A DNA stretch of 54,163 nucleotides, taken from the NCBI GenBank assembly GCA_045614225.1, contig JAZLCO010000039.1:1-54163 (forward strand), written 5' to 3'. The stretch is from UBA9715 sp045614225. Lineage in GTDB: Bacteria; Actinomycetota; Coriobacteriia; Coriobacteriales; Eggerthellaceae. A program made the position numbers and the translations under genes. Positions 31,678-40,564 of this stretch are shown here, in pieces (the stretch's first letter is position 1; each line of letters starts with the position of its first letter). The notes under the pieces are model-generated. The model was not told the DNA's origin. It worked only from the letters and a program-made list of their open reading frames with translations, and searched no databases.

Positions 31678-32814
31678 CTATTTCCCATACTCACCGTACT
31701 CGCAGCCTATGGTCGCGGCGCGCAGGTCATCGACGAGCACGAACGTGCCACCGCGTTTCTCGAACAGCTGAACGCGCCCGACGCCTGTACCTCCGTTCCA
31801 TAAACGGTTATGGCGTTTTGCCCCGTCGGGCGATTCGTAATTCACCAACAGCATCTCGCTCTTCGGACATGTGACGTCGGTTACAAGGCGTGCCTTGAGC
31901 GTCTGCTGCTCGACGTGCCAGAACAACGCGTCATCGGTTTCCCAACAATCAAATTTCGTTGTCGAGCCAGTCCAGAATTTCGAGAAGTTGAATTCGTACG
32001 GCTTGCCCTCGTAGTTCATGCAACCGAGCAATTTCCGGTCGAGTGCTAGGCCCTTCACCACAGGTCGCCCTCCGCCGATGTCGAAAGCGGAGTTCTCAAG
32101 ACGCTTGCCCGTAATGGTGCTAACCAGATTGCACGACGAGAGCCACACCCATGGACTCGTGAAATCGGCGCCCCAGTTTTTGTCGGCATATCCGAAACAG
32201 GTATCAGGCTCTACGATGTACGTTTCGCCATCGAGCACGACGGTGCCGCGGTATGCAGTTTTGATGCCCTCGGCATGCCAGAACATCTCGAATGCTTGCA
32301 AAGCCCGCAACGGCGCACTCGCGCCATAACCGACGTTGAAGGGAATCTGCTTGTCGACCTTCAAATCCCACAGCATCGTGCCCGCATCGCACATCCACTC
32401 AGGATGTGATGCAGCATCGTCGGGCGCAATGCGAATGCTGCCGATTAGGTCAGTCTCGCAGCACAGGCAATCGTCAGCCTCTACGAAAAATGGCACGTTT
32501 TCACCCAGCGTCACGTCCTTCCATGAGAAGAAGCGGTGTAGCTGCTTGGCATTCTCTCCCCAACTCCCCGCCTTCACCATCACGTACGAAGGCCTTCTAT
32601 GTGCAATCCTGTTCTCGGGAAGCTGGCCAAACACGGGCTCGTCCCCACCCAGAGCCGGGTTGCAGCAGAAGAACTCTATGAAAAACGACCGCCGCTCACC
32701 CGTCTTGGCATGATGACCTGTGAATGAATGCCACCACCAGTCATAACCCTGTTCGGCAAACCCACCTGTCAGCATGAATTGATTCCTCGTGATGTCGTGA
32801 ACATCGCAAGCCAT
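31678..32814 (-). CDS. Tocopherol-cyclase-like family protein
   Basis: The 378-residue protein resembles the tocopherol cyclase family at the strand-rich core: FGYADKNWGADFTSPWVWLSS (residues about 214-234) matches the characteristic EKNWG...W-W-Q pattern. Bacterial members make no tocopherol; they may act on lipid-like molecules, and the beta-barrel resembles lipocalin-type AttH/CrtC proteins. AAAGGG precedes the start at 32814. No partner gene is evident. Confidence 0.65.
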   Translation of the reverse strand: MACDVHDITRNQFMLTGGFAEQGYDWWWHSFTGHHAKTGERRSFFIEFFCCNPALGGDEPVFGQLPENRIAHRRPSYVMVKAGSWGENAKQLHRFFSWKDVTLGENVPFFVEADDCLCCETDLIGSIRIAPDDAASHPEWMCDAGTMLWDLKVDKQIPFNVGYGASAPLRALQAFEMFWHAEGIKTAYRGTVVLDGETYIVEPDTCFGYADKNWGADFTSPWVWLSSCNLVSTITGKRLENSAFDIGGGRPVVKGLALDRKLLGCMNYEGKPYEFNFSKFWTGSTTKFDCWETDDALFWHVEQQTLKARLVTDVTCPKSEMLLVNYESPDGAKRHNRLWNGGTGVGRVQLFEKRGGTFVLVDDLRAATIGCEYGEYGK

Positions 32815-32892
32815 GAGCGTTACCCTTTCGTGTCGCTTCCTGGACAGATGGTAGCATGAAGACGACAAGAGGAGCTTTCAAGGCGCCATGAG

Positions 32893-35250
32893 CTAGATGT
32901 CGCGTGCCATTCCGACAACGTCGTAATCGCCGTTGAACTCTTCGCTGCCCGTGAGTGAGAAACCCTGACTCTCCCAGAATTCACGTGCTGAATCGCTGAC
33001 CTTCGGGCACTTGAGCTCGAGCCGATCGTAACCCTGCGCCTTCATCGACGCACGGACGTCGGCAAAGATGCTCGAACCAACGCCTTGTCCTTGCAAGTCC
33101 GCATCGACCATGAACCAGCCAATGTATGCGTCGTCAACTTCGGGGTAGCCGCAAATGAGGTCGAGGACCGCCACCAAATCGTCTTCGTCGTCATAGAATC
33201 CAACGAAATGGGCTTCGGCGCCTTCGCGACCGCTCGCCTCCGCCGATACATTGCTGACGATCTCGGTCAAGCGCGAACGCGAAGGCCTTATGCCGAGCGC
33301 GCGATAGTACCGACGGTTCGAACGGGCGAGCGACACCACATCTGCGATGTCGGCAGCCGTGATGCTGCGTACATCAAAAGATGTGCCGAGCGATTGGATG
33401 TCGAGCCCGAGCGCTTCGGCTTCCTCGCCCCTGTTGATGACCTGGTCGAACTGTGTGTCAAACAACTCGCGGTACACGCCGTTCTTCGCAAGCAGCTCGT
33501 CATGCGTGCCCTGTTCGGCTATCACGCCATCCTTCACGACAAGGATCTGGTCGGCTTTGAGAATCGTCGAAAGCCGGTGCGCGATGACGATGCTCGTCCG
33601 CCCAACCATGAGCTGTTCGAGCGCCTGCTGAATCGCGTGCTCGGAAATCGAATCGAGCGCGCTCGTAGCTTCATCGAGAATCAGAATCTTCGGATCCTTC
33701 AAGATGACGCGCGCAAGCGACAGACGCTGCTTCTCGCCACCCGAAAGCTTCAAGCCGCGGTTGCCCACCTCGGTATCGTAGCCAAGCGGTTGTGCAGCGA
33801 TGTAATCGTGAATGTTGGCGATCTTGCACGCCTCTTCGATGTCCTCAAGCGTTGCGTTTTCGTTCGCGTACCGCAGATTCTCGAGTATCGTGCCGTTGAA
33901 CAGGTACGCCTCCTGCGTGACAACGCCAATCTGCTCACGCAAGTATGCGAGGTCGAAGTCGCGCACATCGACGCCTGCAATAGTGACGCTACCAGCCGTC
34001 ACATCGTAGAGGCGAGGAATGAGGTTCACGACCGTCGACTTGCCCGAACCGCTCGGACCGACGATGGCGTACATCGCGCCACCAGGCACCTCGAAGCTCA
34101 CATCGGTCAACACGAGCCTGTCAGCGTCGTAACCGAAAGCCACGTGATCGTAGCGAATCGGCTTGCGCTCGACATCGGGTTTCAGCCCATTCTCAGGCGA
34201 GACAATCGTGTTCTCGCGATCGAGATAATCGAAGATGCGCACGAACAATGCAAGCGACCGCGTGAACGTCACCTGCAAGTTGAGGATTGACTCGACCGGC
34301 CGATACAGCCGGTTTACCAGCGCCACCATGGCGGTAACAGTGCCGACCGTCAACGTCGGATCGAACTTCTCAATTATCAAAAGCCCACCGGCGAAATAGA
34401 TGAGCAACGGCCCGAGCTGGGTGAACATCCCCATCGCCACGCTGAACAACGACCCTGAACGCGTTTCCCGCATGCTGAGGTCGGTAACCTCTTTGTTCAC
34501 ATGCTCGAATTTCTCGAATTCCTTTTCCTCGCGGGTGAACATCTTGACGAGCAGCGATCCGCTTGCTGAGAGCGTCTCGTTGATAACCTGGTTCATCTCG
34601 TCGGTCTTTGCTTGCGTCTGCGTTGCGTACTTGAGCCGCGAACGCCCAGCAGAACGCGTCGGCAAGATGAGCAGCGGCAGAACGGCCATGCCCACAATCG
34701 CGAGCTTCCAACTCATCGTGAACAGCGCGACAAGCGTCGTCACGATGGTGGCAACGTTGCTGACGACCTTCGAGAGCGTGCCGCTGATAACCGAACTGAC
34801 GCCGCTGATGTCGGTATCCATGCGCGTGATGATGTCGCCCTGCTTCTCGGTCGTGAAGAACGAATGCGGCATATGCTGCAGATGGTCGTACATCTGGTTG
34901 CGCATGTCATAGATGATGTGTTGCGATATCCAGGCATTGACGTAGTTCTCGAGCACGCCGATGAGCTGGCTGGCCACCATAGCCGCCAAAGCAATGAGCA
35001 GCAACTGAATGAGGTAGCGCAAATCCTCGCCGACGAGCGCCTCGTCGACTATCATGCCCGTGACAACCGACGGCACAAGACCGACCACCGCAGCAATCAC
35101 GATTGCCACGAATACAAGCGCAAACTGCAACCAATATGGCTTGAGGTACGAGAGAATGCGAACGAGCAGGTCCTTCGTCAGTTTAGGGGCGCTCGCCTTT
35201 TCCTCATCGGTCAGGAACCGTGCTCCTGGACCACCGAGCGGCGCTGGCAT
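32893..35250 (-). CDS. ABC exporter (permease-ATPase) fused to a GNAT acetyltransferase
   Basis: The 785-residue protein has a type IV ABC exporter half: six membrane segments at about 30-320 and a nucleotide-binding domain at about 360-605. The latter shows Walker A (VGPSGSGKST), signature LSGGEKQRLSLARV, Walker B ILILDEATSALD and the H-loop AHRLST. A linker then leads to a GNAT domain from about residue 625 to the end, with the acetyl-CoA loop L-Q-G-Q-G-V-G-S (719-726). A typical exporter of this kind is about 600 residues, so the GNAT part is an addition in the same frame. AAGGGGG precedes the start. Cargo is unknown. Confidence 0.9.
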   Translation of the reverse strand: MPAPLGGPGARFLTDEEKASAPKLTKDLLVRILSYLKPYWLQFALVFVAIVIAAVVGLVPSVVTGMIVDEALVGEDLRYLIQLLLIALAAMVASQLIGVLENYVNAWISQHIIYDMRNQMYDHLQHMPHSFFTTEKQGDIITRMDTDISGVSSVISGTLSKVVSNVATIVTTLVALFTMSWKLAIVGMAVLPLLILPTRSAGRSRLKYATQTQAKTDEMNQVINETLSASGSLLVKMFTREEKEFEKFEHVNKEVTDLSMRETRSGSLFSVAMGMFTQLGPLLIYFAGGLLIIEKFDPTLTVGTVTAMVALVNRLYRPVESILNLQVTFTRSLALFVRIFDYLDRENTIVSPENGLKPDVERKPIRYDHVAFGYDADRLVLTDVSFEVPGGAMYAIVGPSGSGKSTVVNLIPRLYDVTAGSVTIAGVDVRDFDLAYLREQIGVVTQEAYLFNGTILENLRYANENATLEDIEEACKIANIHDYIAAQPLGYDTEVGNRGLKLSGGEKQRLSLARVILKDPKILILDEATSALDSISEHAIQQALEQLMVGRTSIVIAHRLSTILKADQILVVKDGVIAEQGTHDELLAKNGVYRELFDTQFDQVINRGEEAEALGLDIQSLGTSFDVRSITAADIADVVSLARSNRRYYRALGIRPSRSRLTEIVSNVSAEASGREGAEAHFVGFYDDEDDLVAVLDLICGYPEVDDAYIGWFMVDADLQGQGVGSSIFADVRASMKAQGYDRLELKCPKVSDSAREFWESQGFSLTGSEEFNGDYDVVGMARDI

Positions 35251-35309
35251 AGAACCCCCTTAAAGTGACGAACTACCTGTTTTCAAAAAACACGCCCTGA
35301 ACCCTACCA

Positions 35310-36224
35310 TTACAACATGTCGATGTAACGGCAAGCTGCGAGCGCAGCCACGGCGCCATCGGCGGTGGCTGTCGTGATCTGGCGAATCTCCTTATTGCGG
35401 CAGTCGCCTGCCACGAAGATGCCGGGAGTCTTCGTCGTGCACGACTCATCGGAATCGAAATAACCCCAGTCGTTCAAATCGGCAAGCTCGGAAAATGCCC
35501 CGTTCTCGGGAACGAGGCCGATTGCCACGAATAGGCCATCGCAGTCAACGCGCTGTTTCTCGCCCGTCGTGCGATTTGCGATTTCGACGGCTTCCAAACC
35601 ATTGCTGCCGGCAATTACCGAAGAAATCACAACATCCATGCGCGTACTGACATTGGTGTGCGAGAGCAGAACCTCTTGGAGCTTTTCCTCGCCCCTGAAC
35701 ACCTGGCGTCTGAGCAACATGATGACTTCTCTGCACTTCTCGGCAAGAAGGATAGCGTCCTGCAATGCGGAGTTGCCACCGCCCACAACGCAAACCACCT
35801 TGTCCGTGTAAAAGTCGCCGTCACACACTGCGCAATAGGAGATGCCATCTCCCACCAGGTCGTCCTCGCCGGGCAACCCGAGCATGCGGTGCTTGACGCC
35901 GGTCGCGATTACCACGGCTTTTGCCTTGTAAGCACCGCCTTCTTCGGTGGCAACGATCCAGCCTTCGCCATCGCGAGAGACGCCTGCGACTGTCTCGATC
36001 TCGATGTCTGCGCCCTGCTCGAGAATCTGGTTCATCATCTCGTCGGCGAGTTCCATACCCGACACCTGAAGCTTGCCGGGATAGTTCTCGATCTTCGGCG
36101 ACTGAGTCATCTGGCCGCCAAAGCTCTCCTTTTCAATGACGAGCACGCTCTTGCCGTTGCGGAGCGCGTACAGCGCTGCGGTCATGCCCGCGGGCCCCCC
36201 GCCGACTACGATGATGTCGTGCAT
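35310..36224 (-). CDS. trxB: Thioredoxin reductase
   Basis: The 304-residue flavoprotein reduces thioredoxin-like proteins with NADPH. It has the FAD loop VVGGGPAGMTAALYA, the redox pair C131-A-V-C134, and an NADPH loop VVGGGNSALQDA, ending with GDCRNKEIRQITTATADGAVAA. It lies 18 bases after nrdD on the same strand. Since NrdD carries its own redoxin domain, this reductase is the likely electron donor to it. A/G-rich CAGAGA precedes the start. Confidence 0.94.
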   Translation of the reverse strand: MHDIIVVGGGPAGMTAALYALRNGKSVLVIEKESFGGQMTQSPKIENYPGKLQVSGMELADEMMNQILEQGADIEIETVAGVSRDGEGWIVATEEGGAYKAKAVVIATGVKHRMLGLPGEDDLVGDGISYCAVCDGDFYTDKVVCVVGGGNSALQDAILLAEKCREVIMLLRRQVFRGEEKLQEVLLSHTNVSTRMDVVISSVIAGSNGLEAVEIANRTTGEKQRVDCDGLFVAIGLVPENGAFSELADLNDWGYFDSDESCTTKTPGIFVAGDCRNKEIRQITTATADGAVAALAACRYIDML

Positions 36225-36242
36225 TCTCTGCCCCCAGATTGA

Positions 36243-38699
36243 TTAACGCTCGGTTATCCAGCCCTTGATGTTCGAGACTCCGCGGAACTTCTCGAACCCT
36301 TCGCCTTCAAGAACCACCAGCGTTGGGGCCTGCTTGATGCCGTACCTCGTCACGAGCTCAGGCTCTTCGTCAGCGTTCAGCGTCTGGTATGCAACGCCTG
36401 CCTTGTCGAGCAACTGCATCGCTGCGCGGCAATTCGGGCACGTGGTCGTCTTGAACAGAATAACCTGGGCTTCTTCGGCAGCCGGAGCTTCAACAGCCGC
36501 AGCTTCGGGCTCTTCGATGGCCTCGGGCTTCATCAGCGGCTGAGCCGGCTCGCAGCAACCGCGCTCCTGCGTGGCTTCCCAGATGACGTCGTCGACCGGT
36601 GCCGGGTTCGGCCCCACATGCGTGAGCGTCGAGCTGGCGATGTCGTAGACCTTGCGGTCCTTGTATTCCTGGGCCTTGCCGTCGTTCCAGTTCTGAACCG
36701 GACGGTAGTAGCCGGTGATGCGGCTGTAAACCTCGGTCTTCGCGCCGCAGTGCGGACAGGTGAACTGCTCGCCGGTCAGATAGCCGTGGTCCTTGCACAC
36801 GGAATAGGTCGGCGACATCGTGTAGTACGGAAGCTTGTAGTTCTCGGCGATCTTGCGCACGAGATTCGCAGCGGCCTTCCAGTCGGGCAGCTTCTCGCCG
36901 AGGAATGCGTGGAAAACGGTGCCTGAGGTGTAGAGCGTCTGCAGGTCGTCCTGGATGTCGAGCGCGCTGAAGACGTCCTCGGTGTAGCCGACGGGCAGGT
37001 GCGAGGAGTTGGTGTAGTACGGCGTGCCGTTCATGTTGGCCGTGATGATGTCGGGGTACTGCTCCTTGTCGTGCTTCGCAAAGCGATAAGTCGTCGACTC
37101 AGCCGGCGTGGCCTCGAGGTTGTACAGGTCGCCGTACATCTCCTGGTAGTCGGACAAACGCCCGCGCATGTGGTTGAGCACATCGCGCGCGAAACGCTGC
37201 ACGCGCTCGTCGGTAAGGTCGGCCTTGAGCCAATTGGCGTTCAAGCCAACCTCGTTCATGCCGATGAGGCCGATCGTCGAGAAGTGGTTCTCGAACGAAC
37301 CGAGGTAGCGCTTCGTGTAGGGGTACAGACCCTTTTCGAGCAGCGTGGTGATGACCGCGCGCTTCGTCTTGAGGCTGCGCGCCGCAATGTCCATCAGACG
37401 GTCGAGGCGTGCGTAGAAGTCAGCCTCGTCGGTGGCCAGGTATGCGATGCGCGGAAGGTTGATGGTGACAACGCCGATCGAGCCGGTGGACTCGCCGCTG
37501 CCGAAGAAACCGCCGGACTTCTTGCGCAGCTCGCGCAGGTCGAGGCGCAGGCGGCAGCACATCGAACGCACGTCGGAAGGCTCCATGTCGGAGTTGATGT
37601 AGTTCGAGAAATACGGTGTGCCGTACTTGGCCGTCATCTCGAAGAGCAGCTTGTTGTTCTCGGTTTCATCCCAGTTGAAGTCGCGCGTGATGGAGTACGT
37701 GGGAATCGGGTATTGGAAGCCGCGGCCGTTGGCGTCGCCCTCGATCATGATGTCGATGAACGCCTTGTTGACCATGTCCATTTCCTTCTGGCACTCGCCA
37801 TAGGTGAAGTCCATCTCCTTGCCGCCGACGATTGCGTTGAGGTTCTTGAGGTCGTTGGGAACGGTCCAGTCGAGCGTGATGTTGCTGAACGGTGCCTGAG
37901 TGCCCCAACGGCTGGGGGTGTTGACGCCGTAGATGAAGGACTGGACGCACTGCTTGACTTCCTTCTGCGTCAGATTGTCGACCTTGACGAAGGGAGCCAG
38001 GTAGGTGTCAAAGGACGAGAACGCCTGGGCGCCGGCCCATTCGTTCTGCATGATGCCGAGGAAGTTGACCATCTGGTTGCACAGCGTGGACAGGTGAGAT
38101 GCCGGGGAGGACGTAATCTTGCCGGGAACGCCGCCCAAACCTTCCTGGATGAGCTGCTTCAAGCTCCAACCAGCGCAATAACCGGTGAGCATGGACAGGT
38201 CGTGCAGATGGATGGCAGCGCTGCGGTGAGCTTCGGCGATCTCGTCGTCGTAGACTTCGGAGAGCCAGTAGTTCGCCGTGATGGCGCCAGAGTTCGAGAG
38301 GATGAGGCCACCAACGGAATAGGTGACCGTGGAGTTCTCCTTGACGCGCCAGTCGTTGATCTTGAGGTAGTTGTCGACGAGATCCTTGTAGTTGAGCAGT
38401 GCGGAATTGACATTACGCACCTTCTCGCGCTGACGACGGTACAGGATGTAGGCCTTGGCGACATCGGCGTAGCCGGATTCGGAGAGAACCTTCTCGACGC
38501 TGTCCTGGATGTCTTCGACCGTGATCTTGTCGTCGACGATCTTGTCCTCGAAGTCGGCGGTGACATGAAGAGAAATCAGGTCGATGACGCTGGGGTGGTA
38601 CTGCTTGCCGAGCGCATCGAATGCCTTCGTGATTGCCGCGCTGATCTTGCTGATGTTGAAATCAACGACTTTTCCGTCTCGCTTGACTACCTGGTACAT
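36243..38699 (-). CDS. nrdD: Anaerobic (class III) ribonucleotide reductase with a C-terminal redoxin domain
   Basis: The 818-residue protein reduces ribonucleotides with a glycyl radical. Residues 1-95 form an ATP-cone. Candidate catalytic cysteines are C175 (GYCAGW) and C381/C382 (RSMCCRL). A zinc site CPHCG and the glycyl-radical loop RITGYYR (Gly at about 663) follow. After a Glu/Ala-rich linker (about 715-743) comes a thioredoxin-like domain (about 745-818) with C754-P-N-C757 and QAPTLVV. Most NrdD end near residue 710, so this is a fusion. It suggests a redoxin-dependent enzyme supplied by the trxB product just downstream, rather than one using formate. AAGGGG precedes the start. Confidence 0.93.
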   Translation of the reverse strand: MYQVVKRDGKVVDFNISKISAAITKAFDALGKQYHPSVIDLISLHVTADFEDKIVDDKITVEDIQDSVEKVLSESGYADVAKAYILYRRQREKVRNVNSALLNYKDLVDNYLKINDWRVKENSTVTYSVGGLILSNSGAITANYWLSEVYDDEIAEAHRSAAIHLHDLSMLTGYCAGWSLKQLIQEGLGGVPGKITSSPASHLSTLCNQMVNFLGIMQNEWAGAQAFSSFDTYLAPFVKVDNLTQKEVKQCVQSFIYGVNTPSRWGTQAPFSNITLDWTVPNDLKNLNAIVGGKEMDFTYGECQKEMDMVNKAFIDIMIEGDANGRGFQYPIPTYSITRDFNWDETENNKLLFEMTAKYGTPYFSNYINSDMEPSDVRSMCCRLRLDLRELRKKSGGFFGSGESTGSIGVVTINLPRIAYLATDEADFYARLDRLMDIAARSLKTKRAVITTLLEKGLYPYTKRYLGSFENHFSTIGLIGMNEVGLNANWLKADLTDERVQRFARDVLNHMRGRLSDYQEMYGDLYNLEATPAESTTYRFAKHDKEQYPDIITANMNGTPYYTNSSHLPVGYTEDVFSALDIQDDLQTLYTSGTVFHAFLGEKLPDWKAAANLVRKIAENYKLPYYTMSPTYSVCKDHGYLTGEQFTCPHCGAKTEVYSRITGYYRPVQNWNDGKAQEYKDRKVYDIASSTLTHVGPNPAPVDDVIWEATQERGCCEPAQPLMKPEAIEEPEAAAVEAPAAEEAQVILFKTTTCPNCRAAMQLLDKAGVAYQTLNADEEPELVTRYGIKQAPTLVVLEGEGFEKFRGVSNIKGWITER

Positions 38700-38785
38700 A
38701 TCATTCCCCTTTTGGTAAAACGGTTTGCACTTGCCCGTACGCTATATTTCGGAACGTGGCTTAATGTACCAGTTTGGCGGAGCAA

Positions 38786-38833
38786 CATCAATATATTGTG
38801 TCAATTCCGCAATTTATTCAATATATATTGTGT
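38786..38833 (-). promoter_or_regulatory. Two NrdR boxes upstream of nrdD
   Basis: Read leftward, ACACAATATATTGATG (38786-38801) has the perfect NrdR core CAATATATTG, and a second site ACACAATATATATTGA (38818-38833) has a two-base-longer palindromic core. Their centres are 31 bases apart, about three helical turns, as is usual for NrdR. The second box touches the nrdG stop codon, so nrdD has its own NrdR-controlled promoter within the operon. Confidence 0.8.
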
Positions 38834-39528
38834 CAGGTATCGATTCCGCGAATATCAGCGAATTTGACGAAACGAGCTGCTACATCCCTGAATTCACGCA
38901 GGCTGCCGGGGCCGGGAGCGCTCAACGAGCGGTTGGGAACCGTGTCACGATCGGCAAAAGGTTGCAAGAAATATCGCTCGGCGCTCTCGATCCACGCACC
39001 GATTTCCTCGAAATCGTGCGCCTCATGGAACTCGCGAATCACCGTCGTGCGGAACTCGTACGGCACGTTGCCTTGCAGTAACAGCTCTATGCTCTCGCTG
39101 ACGGAACTGAGGTCGAATTCGCGCAAACCAATTGTCGCAGCATACTTAGCTGGCGAGTTCTTGACGTCCATTGCAACGTAGTCCACGAGGCCTTCGTCGA
39201 TCAGATGACGCAGCATGGTTGGACTGTTGCCATTCGTATCGAGCTTCACGGGGAATCCTGCATCGTGAATCTTGGCGATAAACTCCGGAAGGTCGCGCCT
39301 CAGACATGGCTCGCCGCCCGTGATGGCCACGCCGTCGAGCAAGCCGTGACGCTTGTTTAGGAAGGCGAAGAATTCATCCTCGCTGATAGCCTCTGCCATC
39401 GGGCCTTCGACGAGCTCGAAATTGTGGCAGAACGGGCATCGGAAGTCGCACCCTCCCAAAAACACCGTACATGCAACGCGCCCCGGATAATCGAGCAGCG
39501 TCATTTTCTGCAGGCCCTGTATCTTCAT
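38833..39528 (-). CDS. nrdG: Anaerobic ribonucleotide reductase activase (radical SAM)
   Basis: The 231-residue radical SAM protein installs the glycyl radical on NrdD. The 4Fe-4S site is C27-x3-C31-x2-C34 (GGCDFRCPFCHN), followed by AITGGEPCLR and LDTNGNSP. It is longer than short NrdG proteins (about 155-180 residues) and is of the type often paired with NrdD in anaerobes. AAGGAG precedes the start. nrdD lies 133 bases downstream behind NrdR boxes. Confidence 0.92.
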   Translation of the reverse strand: MKIQGLQKMTLLDYPGRVACTVFLGGCDFRCPFCHNFELVEGPMAEAISEDEFFAFLNKRHGLLDGVAITGGEPCLRRDLPEFIAKIHDAGFPVKLDTNGNSPTMLRHLIDEGLVDYVAMDVKNSPAKYAATIGLREFDLSSVSESIELLLQGNVPYEFRTTVIREFHEAHDFEEIGAWIESAERYFLQPFADRDTVPNRSLSAPGPGSLREFRDVAARFVKFADIRGIDT

Positions 39529-39555
39529 TGCACTCCTTGTTCATCTTGCCCTGCA

Positions 39556-40497
39556 TCATACACCTGCCAAAATGTGCATGTTACGCAAGTTGCCATCCTC
39601 GATGCCATCGTTGACAGAGTAGGCATGTTTTTCCAGGTCAGCACAGTCGGCCGTCGTGAGATCCTGCACGCTGAGCTCGGCGATGATGTCCGCGGAGATG
39701 TCTTCGACGACCTCGTATTTGTCGTGCGCAAGCCGACCATCGTTGTTCGTCGTGATCAGATACTCGAGGAGCTCTGCAGTAAATGGCAGCTTCGGCAGCG
39801 CCCGCATCGCGCGGAACTGCCACTTGTAGAACGGCTGGTAGACATCGTTCAGCAGGAACACGATCTCCATGACGCTCTGCGCGAATGCGATGACCGCCAA
39901 CTGGGCTGCAGCCGTCTCACCATGACGCAAGCAACGTGGAAAGTTGTACTGCCCCGCTTGCGCAGCCAGCAGCAGATGGCCTGCGAGCTTCTTGCGACGA
40001 ACATCTTCGGGGTAATGCGCAAGCATCTCGCGAACCTTTGTGAGCTCGCCTGAACCATCGAAGAATACCTGGCCGTTCACCGCTTCCGCAAGCGCGTACG
40101 ACGGCACGGCAAGCCATTGCTCCATAGTCAGATTGCCAGATGTGCTGCCGGTTTTTTCTTTAAAGAAATCATCCATCCGCATAACACCACGTCGCGAGCC
40201 GCCGACAGGCGCCATCATTGGCCGCTCGACTCCCATGAACTCTTTGGGCAAAGCCGCATAGGCACGCTCGAGCGCGAATTCCTGCTTGCGATCGATGACG
40301 CCTTCGCCCGGCAACAACAGCATGAAGCCGGGATCGAAATCATGGTCGCGCGATAGTTCGTCGTCGAAACCGAAACACTCCGACCCACTACCGAACAACC
40401 CTGCCGCTATATGCGGCAGCAGCTCGGGAAACTTCTCCTCGAGCATCGGCATGCCATACTCGCCGAAGTATGCTCGCGATATCTCAAGCCCGTTCAT
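39556..40497 (-). CDS. DUF4037 nucleotidyltransferase-like protein
   Basis: The 313-residue protein has a nucleotidyltransferase-like core: GLFGSGSECFGFDDELSRDHDFDPGF (about residues 33-58) carries the GS-x-S and D-x-D metal motif. A DUF4037 helical domain fills the C-terminal half. AAAGGA precedes the start at a slightly long distance. It follows a TPR gene on the same strand, a common pairing. Its target is unknown. Confidence 0.82.
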   Translation of the reverse strand: MNGLEISRAYFGEYGMPMLEEKFPELLPHIAAGLFGSGSECFGFDDELSRDHDFDPGFMLLLPGEGVIDRKQEFALERAYAALPKEFMGVERPMMAPVGGSRRGVMRMDDFFKEKTGSTSGNLTMEQWLAVPSYALAEAVNGQVFFDGSGELTKVREMLAHYPEDVRRKKLAGHLLLAAQAGQYNFPRCLRHGETAAAQLAVIAFAQSVMEIVFLLNDVYQPFYKWQFRAMRALPKLPFTAELLEYLITTNNDGRLAHDKYEVVEDISADIIAELSVQDLTTADCADLEKHAYSVNDGIEDGNLRNMHILAGV

Positions 40498-40564
40498 AGG
40501 TCGGCTTCGTCCTTTCTTGTGGCAACTGTGTTAAGAGAACCGTCTCCCCGACACGCCCAAACAG

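Noticed and set aside
32893..33380. A separate GNAT gene downstream of the ABC exporter
   Set aside because: The frame is continuous with the exporter, with no stop codon and no ribosome site at the junction, so it is described as a fusion.
36999..38867. A 622-codon open frame on the plus strand
   Set aside because: It lies wholly antisense to nrdD, is rich in Val/Glu/Asp/Arg typical of a high-GC shadow frame, and has no domain.
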